Of a DNA stretch of 56,947 bases, positions 1 to 6,994 are shown in pieces. The position numbers and the translations under genes were made by a program. This DNA comes from Nocardioides luteus (GTDB lineage Bacteria > Actinomycetota > Actinomycetes > Propionibacteriales > Nocardioidaceae), in the NCBI RefSeq assembly GCF_000960475.2, contig NZ_JZDQ02000039.1, positions 1 through 56,947 on the forward strand, given 5' to 3'. Position 1 is the stretch's first letter. Every line of letters starts with the position of its first letter. The notes under the pieces were generated by a model that worked only from the letters and a program-made list of their open reading frames with translations, ran no database searches and was not told the DNA's origin.

Positions 1-9
1 ACCGGGGCA

Positions 10-178
10 CCACCAAGCCGCGACACACAGGCCGGTGCAACACCCAACGAAGCCAGCACGTGGTCTCGACAAGCTCGACCACCGGAGCATCACCAGTCCG
101 CGACACACAGATCCCACCAAAGCCCGCACCCACGACGAAACCGCCCCACAGGGCGGTTTCGACAAGCTCGACCCCCGG
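10..178. repeat. Imperfect direct repeats in a gene-free edge region
   Basis: No gene is supported between 1 and 231. The segment holds two short repeated motifs. CACCAAGCCGCGACACACAG at 10-29 recurs with two changes at 89-108. GTCTCGACAAGCTCGACC at 62-79 recurs with one change at 156-173. The second motif also resembles a stretch inside the epimerase gene at 14314-14342 (minus strand), so it looks like a dispersed repeat family. Confidence 0.6.
138..159. terminator. 9-bp perfect hairpin, possible terminator
   Basis: AAACCGCCC (138-146) pairs perfectly with GGGCGGTTT (151-159) around a four-base loop. It lies downstream of the minus-strand gene ending at 232 and could terminate it. It is next to the repeat at 156-178, so it may instead be part of the repeat element. 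Confidence 0.45.
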
Positions 179-231
179 CCGACACCAGACCCACGCCCGC
201 TCACGAGAGCGCGGCCCGACACAAGGCAGCT

Positions 232-558
232 CTACCGCCCGACAGCCTTCTCGAGCTCGGCCTTGTTCATCTTCGAACGCCCCTTGACGTTCTTGTCCTT
301 GGCCTCCTCGTACAGCTGAGCCTTGGTACGCCCACCAGGACCACGGTGGCTCCGCAGGCCACCACGGCGACCCGAGGAGATGTCCTTGGTCGAGGTGCGG
401 CTGCGCTCACGGGACTCACCCTCGCGGGCGCGTTCCTTGTTCACCGTACGAGCGGCGATCTCCTCGGCGGTGTCCTCGTTCTCGCCGCGGTCGAGGAGAC
501 CCTTCTTGATGTGCTCGTACTGTCGTTCTCGCTTCTTGCTCCAGGCACGTTGCGGCAT
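232..558 (-). CDS. ChaB/Rho-N-like 'plasmid stabilization' protein
   Basis: A 108-residue basic protein. The C-terminal 35 residues (TKAQLYEEAK...GRSKMNKAEL) match the Rho-N/SAP-like helix pair found in small actinobacterial stress proteins. The N-terminal half (WSKKRERQYEHIKKGLLDRG) resembles the ChaB-related proteins usually annotated as plasmid stabilization protein. The middle is a Ser/Arg/Gly-rich linker. The ATG follows the stop of the upstream microprotein gene by one base, and its GGAGGAGG ribosome site lies inside that gene's last codons, so the two are co-transcribed and probably translationally coupled. A nucleic-acid-binding role is inferred; nothing indicates a plasmid. Confidence 0.8.
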   Translation of the reverse strand: MPQRAWSKKRERQYEHIKKGLLDRGENEDTAEEIAARTVNKERAREGESRERSRTSTKDISSGRRGGLRSHRGPGGRTKAQLYEEAKDKNVKGRSKMNKAELEKAVGR

Positions 559-559
559 C

Positions 560-706
560 TCAACTCCTCCTCCTTCTCGGCTGCTCGAAGCGCTCTTCGT
601 CGTCGGCGACGCGCTTGTTTCGGCGGGCGTCGAACATCCAGGCGGCGATACCGGCCAGGACGACGATCAGCCCGATCACGGTGAAGATGACGGCTGGGGT
701 GCTCAT
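560..706 (-). CDS. 48-residue single-pass membrane microprotein
   Basis: ATG at 706, stop at 560-562. Residues 5-25 (AVIFTVIGLIVVLAGIAAWM) form one hydrophobic helix, followed by a basic/acidic tail (DARRNKRVADDEERFEQ) ending in RRRRS, the arrangement of a small inner-membrane protein with a cytoplasmic tail. It precedes the 232-558 gene by one base and supplies its ribosome-binding site. Function unknown. The coupling to a stress-type gene and the sigma factor gene upstream suggest a stress operon; that is inference. Confidence 0.7.
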   Translation of the reverse strand: MSTPAVIFTVIGLIVVLAGIAAWMFDARRNKRVADDEERFEQPRRRRS

Positions 707-735
707 GAGCGACCGGTACCCAGAAGAACCGCCGC

Positions 736-1257
736 TTACGCGGCGACCGCGGTCCGCATCCGGCGGAGGATCCGTGCGAGCGTACGCGAGACCTGAGCCT
801 GGGTCGCACCGACCTTCTCGCCGATCTCTGCCTGGGTCAGGCCTTCGGCGTAGCGCAGCCGCAGGATCTCCAGCTCGGTCTCTCCGAGGTCGCTGAGCGC
901 CTCCTCGAGGATGACCCGCGCCTCCGCGCTCTCGAAACCGGGGTCGATCTCCCCGACCTGCTCGACGAGCGGCCCGCGGTCGTCGTCGGCGACCCGATCG
1001 GGACGTACGCAGCGGGCCAGGTCCCGGAAGCAGCGACGCATCTCGCCGGTGGCCATCGGGACGGCGTAGCTCAGGAACGCACCTTGCTCAGGGTCGTAGC
1101 CGCGGGCGGCCTTGACCAGTCCCATCCGCGCGGCCTGGCGGAGGTCGTCGACCTCGACGCCGCGCCCCGCATAGCGGGCGGCCAGCGAGCGCGCCACCGG
1201 GAGGTGGCGTACGACGAGGTCTTCCGTCTGATGCGATGAGTCCTGCGTCCTGTCCAT
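736..1257 (-). CDS. Short sigma-70 family factor (SigB/SigF-like, no region 3)
   Basis: 173 residues. Region 2 spans about 15-75 (HLPVARSLAARYAGRG, DDLRQAARMGLVKAARGYDP, then LSYAVPMATGEMRRCFRD), the pattern of SigB/SigF/WhiG-type factors. Region 4 spans about 118-170 (LGETELEILRLRYAEGLTQAEIG followed by a clear helix-turn-helix). Family members are about 250 residues and carry region 3 between these parts. Here region 2 is joined to region 4 by only about 40 mostly acidic residues, so region 3 is absent while the frame is intact. It could act as an alternative sigma factor with ECF-like architecture. No anti-sigma factor gene is adjacent. Confidence 0.85.
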   Translation of the reverse strand: MDRTQDSSHQTEDLVVRHLPVARSLAARYAGRGVEVDDLRQAARMGLVKAARGYDPEQGAFLSYAVPMATGEMRRCFRDLARCVRPDRVADDDRGPLVEQVGEIDPGFESAEARVILEEALSDLGETELEILRLRYAEGLTQAEIGEKVGATQAQVSRTLARILRRMRTAVAA

Positions 1258-1445
1258 ACTGAGAGTCTGTCCCGGAAAAACCCGGATCCCGAGGATTGGG
1301 GAGAGAAATGGCCCCCAGGGGTGAGCTCAACCCCCACAGCTCACCCACCCCTGAGGGTTAGAACCGCGGTCCCGGGTCCGTTGCCGAGACCGCGGCACCG
1401 ACAGCGCAATCGTGGTGTCATCCACCGAGCCGGAGCAGGGGGAAG

Positions 1446-2120
1446 TCACCCAGACTGCTCTGTCGATACGCTATCGGTAACCATCCGTGCCCCCACCGAT
1501 GCACCCGACTCCACGGAATTCTCGTCAGGTGGCGCAAACCCGTGGGTGATCGCCCAGCTGACCGCCTGGCTGCGGGTGGTGACCTCGATCTTCCGGTAGG
1601 CCTGACGGATGTGGCTCTTGAGCGTGTTCACGCTCACCACGAGCTTGGCGGCGATGTCCTTGTTGGACAGCCCCTGGGTGATCAGCGCGAGCACCTCGAC
1701 CTCCCGGGTGGTGAGTCCCGCGACCGTGCCGAGCCGGTCCTCGCGCTCGCCCAGCGACTCGCCGGCCGCGGCCAGCTCGATGGCACGTACGAGCTCACCC
1801 GCGTGCACGCTCATCGACACCCAGGCCTTGGCGCCCAACGAGTAGGCCTTGACCCGTAGATCGGGCCGCATGTCGCGGCTGAAGATCAGCACCTCGGCGT
1901 CGGTCTCCTGCAGCAGATGCACCAGGTCGGACCCGTCGGCGAGGTGCAGTCCGAAGGTGTCGTAGATGATCACGTCGACGCCGGGAGCACGGCTGCGTAC
2001 GGACGGCAGCGCCGTCACCACGAGCCGGTCCGGATAGTCCGCCAGCATGGTGGTCAGGCCCCGCATCACCACTTCCTGCGGGCTGACCACGGCGACCCGC
2101 AACACCCCCTGCCTCATCAC
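1446..2120 (-). CDS. LuxR/NarL-family regulator with degenerate receiver
   Basis: 224 residues. The N-terminus has a response-regulator receiver fold with a candidate phospho-acceptor D54 (IIYDTFG). The acidic pair normally after the first strand is replaced by SPQE (13-16), and the conserved lysine after GAKAW (96-100) is missing. Residues 154-210 form a clear LuxR_C helix-turn-helix (LTTREVEVLALITQGLSNKD). This suggests a phosphorylation-independent DNA-binding regulator. It is divergent from the hemerythrin gene, and no histidine kinase gene is adjacent. Confidence 0.85.
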   Translation of the reverse strand: MMRQGVLRVAVVSPQEVVMRGLTTMLADYPDRLVVTALPSVRSRAPGVDVIIYDTFGLHLADGSDLVHLLQETDAEVLIFSRDMRPDLRVKAYSLGAKAWVSMSVHAGELVRAIELAAAGESLGEREDRLGTVAGLTTREVEVLALITQGLSNKDIAAKLVVSVNTLKSHIRQAYRKIEVTTRSQAVSWAITHGFAPPDENSVESGASVGARMVTDSVSTEQSG

Positions 2121-2226
2121 AGTTGAACCTTCTCAGATCGGTGGTCAGTTGGACAGGTGTATGGCCAGAACACGCCGCGGGTACCAGGGACGATGTCCAT
2201 CCAGACCCCTGAGACAGGAGCGAACC

Positions 2227-2802
2227 ATGTCCCACGTGACCGAAGACCTCAGGAAGGCCTCGGAGCTACCGGAGGGCGACGTGGTCAGGATCCTGCTGCA
2301 GCAGCACGCCGGCATCCGCCAGCTCTGCGCGACGGTGGGGAGCTCCGAGGGCGCGGCCAAGCGCCAGGCGTTCAACGATCTCCGGGTCCTGCTCGCGGTC
2401 CACGAGACCGCCGAGGAGCTCGTCGTCCATCCGGTCGCGTCGGCCCGCGGCGGCGAGACGCTGACCAAGGCCCTCAACGCCGACGAGAAGGAGGCCACCG
2501 AGATGCTGGCCCGGCTCGAGGAGGTCGGTGTCGATAGCCCGGAGTTCGACGAAAGCTTCCCGATCTTCCAGATCGCGGTCGAGCAGCATGCCGAGGAGGA
2601 GGAGCGTGTCGAGTTCCCGCTGCTTCTCGCCACGCTCGGCGAGACGGAGCGGCACATGATGGGCAAGCGCCTGACCGCCACCGAGCTCATCGCCCCGACG
2701 CGACCCCACCCCGGCTCGGCCGGATCCGTGCCCAAGCAGCTGGCCACGATGCCGTTCCACTCCATCGTGGACCGCGTCAAGGACGCGCTGAGCCGCTCCT
2801 GA
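2227..2802 (+). CDS. Hemerythrin HHE domain protein
   Basis: 191 residues from the ATG at 2227 (GAGACAGGAG ribosome site 8-17 bases upstream). Four-helix hemerythrin-like ligands are visible: H27 (QQHAGI), H59 and E63 (HETAEE), H68 (VVHP), H121 and E124/E125 (EQHAEEEE). Such proteins bind a di-iron centre and may sense or bind O2, NO or other reactive species in the cytoplasm. It is divergent from the LuxR-type regulator and followed by a small acidic protein gene. Partner and signal are unknown. Confidence 0.85.
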   Translation: MSHVTEDLRKASELPEGDVVRILLQQHAGIRQLCATVGSSEGAAKRQAFNDLRVLLAVHETAEELVVHPVASARGGETLTKALNADEKEATEMLARLEEVGVDSPEFDESFPIFQIAVEQHAEEEERVEFPLLLATLGETERHMMGKRLTATELIAPTRPHPGSAGSVPKQLATMPFHSIVDRVKDALSRS

Positions 2803-2890
2803 CGCAACCGTGACATCGCCGTGGCGTGGCACAGTGGATGCTGAACGGCATCGAACGACCGCATCGACGTCTTCAGATGGGAGCAAGAGC

Positions 2891-3088
2891 ATGGTCGAGA
2901 AGGAAACCCGGGACCCGGTGACCGGAGCGGATGAGAGCACCGAGGCCCCGATCCCCTTCCCCACCCCGGAGCGGGTCGAGGAAGAGGGCGAGGAGCGCGA
3001 TCCTCAGGACGAGATCGAGGAAGAGACGTTCCCCGCCAGCGACCCGCAGTCCAGCTGGGCGGGCCCGGCGGACCCACGGGACCGCTGA
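2891..3088 (+). CDS. Small acidic protein with FPASDP motif
   Basis: 65 residues from the ATG at 2891, with GATGGGAG upstream. Very acidic (runs of E/D at 32-48) and ending with EEETFPASDPQSSWAG. The ETFPASDP motif recurs in many short bacterial proteins of unknown function, often in stress-related neighbourhoods. An in-frame ATG at 2810 would add 27 residues but has no convincing ribosome site. It ends four bases before the convergent M3 peptidase gene. Confidence 0.7.
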   Translation: MVEKETRDPVTGADESTEAPIPFPTPERVEEEGEERDPQDEIEEETFPASDPQSSWAGPADPRDR

Positions 3089-3092
3089 TCCC

Positions 3093-5114
3093 TCAGGCCA
3101 GGCCCCGGCGCTCCAGCAGCGGAGCGATCGGGGCCGGCCGTCCGCGCCACTCGGCGTAGGACTCCAGCGGGTCGCGGGTGCCGCCGATGCCGATCACGTA
3201 GCGGACGTACGCCTCGCCGTTCTCCCTGGTCAGGCCACCGTTCTCCTTGAACCACGCGACCGTGTCGGCGTCGAGGACCTCGGACCAGATGTAGGAGTAG
3301 TAGGCCGAGGCGTAGCCGCCGAAGATGTGCTTGAAGTACGCCGTGTAGTAGCGCGCCCGCACCGCCGGGCTGTCCAGGCCGACCGCCGCCAGCGCGGCCG
3401 CCTCGAACTCCCCCACCGCTTCGGGTGAGGTCGGTACGTCGGCCGGGCCGAGCTCGTGCCAGGCCAGGTCGATCAGCGCGGCGGCCAGGTATTCGGAGGT
3501 CGCGAAGCCCTCGTTGAAGGTCGCGGACGCCTCCAGCTTGCCGAGCACGTCGTCCGGGATCGGCTCACCGGTCTCGTGGTGCACCGCGTAGTTGGCGAGC
3601 ACCTCGGGCCAGAGCATCCACATCTCGTTGACCTGGGACGGGTACTCCACGAAGTCGCGGTAGACCGAGGTCGCCGCGAAGCGCGGGTAGGTCGCCCGCG
3701 CCAGCAGTCCGTGGAGCGCGTGGCCGAACTCGTGGAAGAGCGTGTTGACCTCGTCGAAGGTGAGCAGCGTCGGCTCCCCCGGCGCCGGCTTGGGCACGTT
3801 GAGATTGTTCGTCACGACCGCCGACGGCTCGCCCAGCAGCGTGTTGGCGGTGACGTAGGAGTTCATCCAGGCACCGCCCTTCTTCGAGTCCCGGGTGTAG
3901 AGGTCGAGCAGGAACAACCCGATCGGGGACCCGTCACGGGAGACCTCGAAGACGCGTACCTCCGGGTGGTAGCCCTGCAGGTCGGGTCGCTCCTCGAAGG
4001 TCAGACCGTAGAGCTCGCCGGCAGCGAAGAAGACGCCGTCGCGCAGCACCCGGTCGGCCTCGAACCACGGCCGCAGGACGGCCAGGTCGACGTCGTACTC
4101 CGAGGCCCGGACCTTCTCGGCGTAGTAGGGCCAGTCCCAGGCCTGGATCGGTCCACCTGCCGAGGCCTCGAGGGCGGCCTGCTCGGCCCGGGCGTTGCGG
4201 GCGGCGGGCGCGGCCAGCCGCTCCAGCATGTCGCGGACCGCCTTCGGCGTGCCGGCCGTGTTGTCGGCGGTCACCAGGCCGGCGTAGCTGTCGAAGCCGA
4301 GCAGCTGTGCCTTCTCCGCCCGCAGCCGCAGCGTATCCAGCGCGATGCCGCGGGTGTCGTTGGCGTTGCCGCGCGAGCCGCGGGCGAGCTGCGCCTCGAA
4401 CAGTCGCTGCCGAAGCTCCCGGTTCTCCAGCACGGACAGGTAGGGGTGGGCGGTGAACAGGGTCAGCGTGATCAGGAACTTGCCGTCCAAGCCGCGCCCG
4501 GAAGCCGCCGCCGCGGCGGCGGAGATCTCCCCCGGGGTCAGCCCGGCGAGCTCCTCGACGGTGTCGACGACCACGGCGAGGTCGTTGGAGTCGGCCTGGG
4601 AGGCCTGCCCGAAGGCCGCCTCCAGCGCGGAGATCTCCTGGTTGAGCTCTCGCAGCCGCGCCTTCTGCTCCGGCCCGAGGGCGGCTCCCGCGAGCACGAA
4701 GTCGCGGTGGTAGCGCTCGACCAGGTAGCGATCCTCACCCTCCAGCTCCGCCCGCTTCTCGTAGACGGCGTTCACCCGCTCGAAGAGCGCGTCGTCGAGG
4801 AGCAGCGCGTCCTGGTGGGCCGCCAGCCGCGGAGCGTACGCAGCGTTGAGCTCGTCCAGGTCGTCGTCGGAGTCCGCGGAGAGCAGCGAGAAGAAGACCC
4901 GCAGGACCCGGTCCAGCCGCTCGCCGGACCGCTCCAGCGCGACGAGGGTGTTCTCGAACGTCGGCTCCTCGGCCGACGAGGTGAGCGCAGCCAGCGCCGC
5001 CAGCTGCTCGGCCATTCCCTGCTCGATCGCCGGGCCGTAGTCCTCGATCGAGATGTCCGCGAAACGGGGCAGTCGGTGGGGCAGGTCGCTGGGCTCGAGT
5101 AGGGCATCGATCAC
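3093..5114 (-). CDS. M3 family metallopeptidase (peptidyl-dipeptidase Dcp type)
   Basis: About 673 residues, the usual size for the Dcp/oligopeptidase A family. The gluzincin motif HEFGHALHG lies near residue 460, with the third zinc ligand in the following helix (PSQVNEMW). The N-terminus PLLEPSDLPHRLP-like segment and the C-terminal SYIWSEVLDAD segment are family-typical. No signal peptide, so cytoplasmic peptide degradation is expected. GTG at 5114 is preferred because a TAGCGT box lies seven bases upstream; GTG at 5135 would add seven residues. Divergent from the carbonic anhydrase gene. Confidence 0.92.
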   Translation of the reverse strand: MIDALLEPSDLPHRLPRFADISIEDYGPAIEQGMAEQLAALAALTSSAEEPTFENTLVALERSGERLDRVLRVFFSLLSADSDDDLDELNAAYAPRLAAHQDALLLDDALFERVNAVYEKRAELEGEDRYLVERYHRDFVLAGAALGPEQKARLRELNQEISALEAAFGQASQADSNDLAVVVDTVEELAGLTPGEISAAAAAASGRGLDGKFLITLTLFTAHPYLSVLENRELRQRLFEAQLARGSRGNANDTRGIALDTLRLRAEKAQLLGFDSYAGLVTADNTAGTPKAVRDMLERLAAPAARNARAEQAALEASAGGPIQAWDWPYYAEKVRASEYDVDLAVLRPWFEADRVLRDGVFFAAGELYGLTFEERPDLQGYHPEVRVFEVSRDGSPIGLFLLDLYTRDSKKGGAWMNSYVTANTLLGEPSAVVTNNLNVPKPAPGEPTLLTFDEVNTLFHEFGHALHGLLARATYPRFAATSVYRDFVEYPSQVNEMWMLWPEVLANYAVHHETGEPIPDDVLGKLEASATFNEGFATSEYLAAALIDLAWHELGPADVPTSPEAVGEFEAAALAAVGLDSPAVRARYYTAYFKHIFGGYASAYYSYIWSEVLDADTVAWFKENGGLTRENGEAYVRYVIGIGGTRDPLESYAEWRGRPAPIAPLLERRGLA

Positions 5115-5121
5115 ATCGTGC

Positions 5122-5127
5122 ACGCTA
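5122..5127 (-). promoter_or_regulatory. -10 box for leaderless M3 peptidase mRNA
   Basis: TAGCGT on the minus strand, seven bases before GTG 5114. It fits the TAnnnT leaderless pattern seen at many starts in this window. It would place the upstream GTG 5135 outside the transcript. Confidence 0.4.
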
Positions 5128-5163
5128 TCTGACACAGCCGGCGGTCGTCGCCGCGATATCGGC

Positions 5164-5169
5164 TACCTT
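5164..5169 (+). promoter_or_regulatory. -10 box for leaderless carbonic anhydrase mRNA
   Basis: TACCTT six bases before the ATG at 5176. No ribosome site is seen, so transcription is predicted to start at or next to the start codon. Confidence 0.5.
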
Positions 5170-5175
5170 GGCCCC

Positions 5176-5670
5176 ATGGCCGATTTCGATGACCTGCTTG
5201 CCGCGAACCGTGACTATGCCGAGAAGTTCGACGACGGAGGCTTCGACGGCGTCGCCCACGCCGGCGTCGCCATCGTGACCTGCATGGACTCCCGCATCGA
5301 GCCGCTCGCCATGCTGGGCCTGGGCCTCGGCGACGCCAAGATCTTCCGCAACCCCGGCGGCCGGGTGACCCCGCAGGCGATGGAGGCGCTGGTGCTCGGC
5401 GTACACCTCCTCAACGTCAAGCGCATCCTGATCGTGCCTCACACCCGCTGCGCGGTCGCCTCGAACACCGAGGCCGAGCTGCGCGCCAAGCTCGCCGAGT
5501 CCGCCGGTCAGGACGCGTCCTGGCTCCACCTGCACGTCGTCGACGACCAGGTCCGCGCGCTCGCCGAGGACGTCGCCAAGGTCCGCTCGCACCCGTTCGT
5601 CCCCGAGGACGTCAAGGTCGGCGGGTTCATCTACGACGTCGACACCGGTCTTCTCAACCAGAAGGTCTGA
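5176..5670 (+). CDS. Beta-class carbonic anhydrase
   Basis: 164 residues. The beta-CA signature TCMDSRIEP holds zinc ligand C36, with D38 and R40 as the catalytic dyad. The second ligand pair is H89 and C92 (PHTRC). FRNPGGRVT (57-65) is also typical. It interconverts CO2 and bicarbonate in the cytoplasm. Most family members read HTDCG at 89-93; here the sequence is HTRCA, as in a small Rv1284-like subgroup. Length matches that subgroup. Followed by a repeat-rich spacer before the ABC transporter genes. Confidence 0.9.
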   Translation: MADFDDLLAANRDYAEKFDDGGFDGVAHAGVAIVTCMDSRIEPLAMLGLGLGDAKIFRNPGGRVTPQAMEALVLGVHLLNVKRILIVPHTRCAVASNTEAELRAKLAESAGQDASWLHLHVVDDQVRALAEDVAKVRSHPFVPEDVKVGGFIYDVDTGLLNQKV

Positions 5671-5675
5671 GCCTG

Positions 5676-5836
5676 CGACCCTGCGAGCGAGCAGGGTCGT
5701 AACGCGAAGAGATCGAGCGTGACGACCGAGCGAGGTCGAAACGGCGAGCTTGCTCGTCCGTTCGCGCCGAGCGAGGGAGTGCGGCGCCCGAAGGGCGCCA
5801 GCGCAGCGGGTGAGCCTGCGAACCCGCGAAGCGGGT
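5676..5836 (+). repeat. Hairpin-rich repeat element, left flank of the ABC ATPase gene
   Basis: Contains three perfect hairpins: CGACCCTGC/GCAGGGTCG (5676-5699), GGCGCCC-GAA-GGGCGCC (5783-5799) and ACCCGC-GAA-GCGGGT (5822-5836). Between them, 5746-5780 is the same 35-mer (GAGCTTGCTCGTCCGTTCGC...) that starts each 51-bp unit at 6831-6984, in the same orientation. The first hairpin may also terminate the carbonic anhydrase transcript. Confidence 0.8.
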
Positions 5837-5923
5837 CGAGATCTACGTCGATGGTCGAGATGCACGTCGAAATCGGGATGAACCCCGATGCGCGCTCACC
5901 ACGGGTGCGCCAGAGTTGGGGTC

Positions 5924-6703
5924 GTGACCGACGCAGACCGACTCGAGATCGCCGCCCAGGCGATCGACCTGCACAAGACGTACGGCAAGGGCGCCGCGGA
6001 GGTCCGCGCGCTCGACGGCGTGACGCTGGACCTCTACGCGGGACAGTTCACCGCCATCATGGGCCCCTCCGGCTCCGGCAAGTCGACGCTGATGCACTGC
6101 CTGGCTGCGCTCGACAAACCCACGTCGGGTGAGGTGATCGTCGGCGGCCGCAAGCTCGGCAAGCTGCGCGACCGCCGCCTCACCGCGCTGCGCCGCGACA
6201 AGATCGGGTTCGTCTTCCAGGCGTTCAACCTGGTCCCGACGCTGACCGCGCAGGAGAACATCCTGCTGCCCCTCTCCCTGGCGCGGAAGAAGCCGGAGAG
6301 GGAGTGGTTCGACCGGGTCATCGACACCGTCGACCTGCGGTCGCGGCTCAAGCACAAGCCGAGCGAGCTCTCCGGCGGCCAGCAGCAGCGGGTCGCCTGC
6401 GCCCGGGCGCTGGTCTCCAGGCCCGACATCGTCTTCGCCGACGAGCCGACCGGCAACCTCGACTCCACCTCCGCCGCCCAGGTGCTCGACTTCCTGCGCC
6501 ACAGCGTCGACGACCTGGGCCAGACCATCGTCATGGTCTCCCACGACCCGGTCGCCGCCTCCTACTGCGACCGGGTGGTCTTCCTGGCCGACGGCCGTAT
6601 CGTCGACGAGCTCGCCACGCCGAGCCGCGAGGAGATCCTGGCCCACATGTCCGACCTGCAGTCGCGGGCGATGGGACTGGCCCCGATCGGCGAAGGCGCC
6701 TGA
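5924..6703 (+). CDS. ABC transporter ATP-binding protein (MacB/LolD type)
   Basis: 259 residues from the GTG at 5924; an upstream ATG at 5888 would add 12 atypical residues. Walker A GPSGSGKST (47-55), Q-loop FQAFNLVP, signature LSGGQQQR (149-156), Walker B IVFADEP (169-175), switch H207. The sequence after Walker B (TGNLDS) is the hallmark of the MacB/LolD/FtsE subfamily, which couples ATP hydrolysis to mechanotransmission by an FtsX-like permease. That permease is encoded next at 6995, separated by a 291-bp repeat-filled spacer instead of the usual overlap. Confidence 0.93.
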   Translation: MTDADRLEIAAQAIDLHKTYGKGAAEVRALDGVTLDLYAGQFTAIMGPSGSGKSTLMHCLAALDKPTSGEVIVGGRKLGKLRDRRLTALRRDKIGFVFQAFNLVPTLTAQENILLPLSLARKKPEREWFDRVIDTVDLRSRLKHKPSELSGGQQQRVACARALVSRPDIVFADEPTGNLDSTSAAQVLDFLRHSVDDLGQTIVMVSHDPVAASYCDRVVFLADGRIVDELATPSREEILAHMSDLQSRAMGLAPIGEGA

Positions 6704-6779
6704 GGTGAACGAGCGTCAGCGAGTGAACCAGACAATCGGCACGCCGTCACGTCCGTACTCTGGCGCTTGCGCAACGGCG

Positions 6780-6984
6780 ACGACCGGAGCGAGGTCGAGC
6801 GGCGAGACGACCGGAGCGAGGTCGAGCGGCGAGCTTGCTCGTCCGTTCGCGCCGAGCGAGGGAGTAACCGCGCGCAGCGCGGAGCTTGCTCGTCCGTTCG
6901 CGCCGAGCGAGGGAGTAACCGCGCGCAGCGCGGAGCTTGCTCGTCCGCTCGTGCCGAGCGAGGGAGTGACCCCGCGAAGCGGGG
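6780..6984 (+). repeat. Tandem 27-bp and 51-bp repeats between ATPase and permease genes
   Basis: First, two copies of a 25-27 bp unit (ACGACCGGAGCGAGGTCGAG) start at 6780 and 6807. Then come three 51-bp units starting at 6831, 6882 and 6933. Each begins CGAGCTTGCTCG, which can fold, and ends with a GC hairpin: CCGCGC-GCA-GCGCGG in units 1-2 and CCCCGC-GAA-GCGGGG (6970-6984) in unit 3. All loops are GNA triloops closed by C-G. The permease ribosome site (GGGGAGG, 6981-6987) overlaps the last hairpin arm. Confidence 0.88.
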
Positions 6985-6994
6985 AGGTGGCGGC

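Noticed and set aside
35..319. Plus-strand ORF of 94 codons at the window edge
   Set aside because: Low-complexity Pro/Arg/Thr translation across repeats, and it overlaps the well-supported minus-strand gene at 232-558.
6831..6984. CRISPR array (regular 51-bp spacing)
   Set aside because: Units are contiguous and alike over their whole length, with no unique spacers and no cas genes.
6767..6994. N-terminal extension of the FtsX-like permease through the repeats
   Set aside because: It would translate the repeats into Arg/Ser/Gly-rich sequence before TM1. The GTG at 6995 has a good ribosome site and a standard permease N-terminus.
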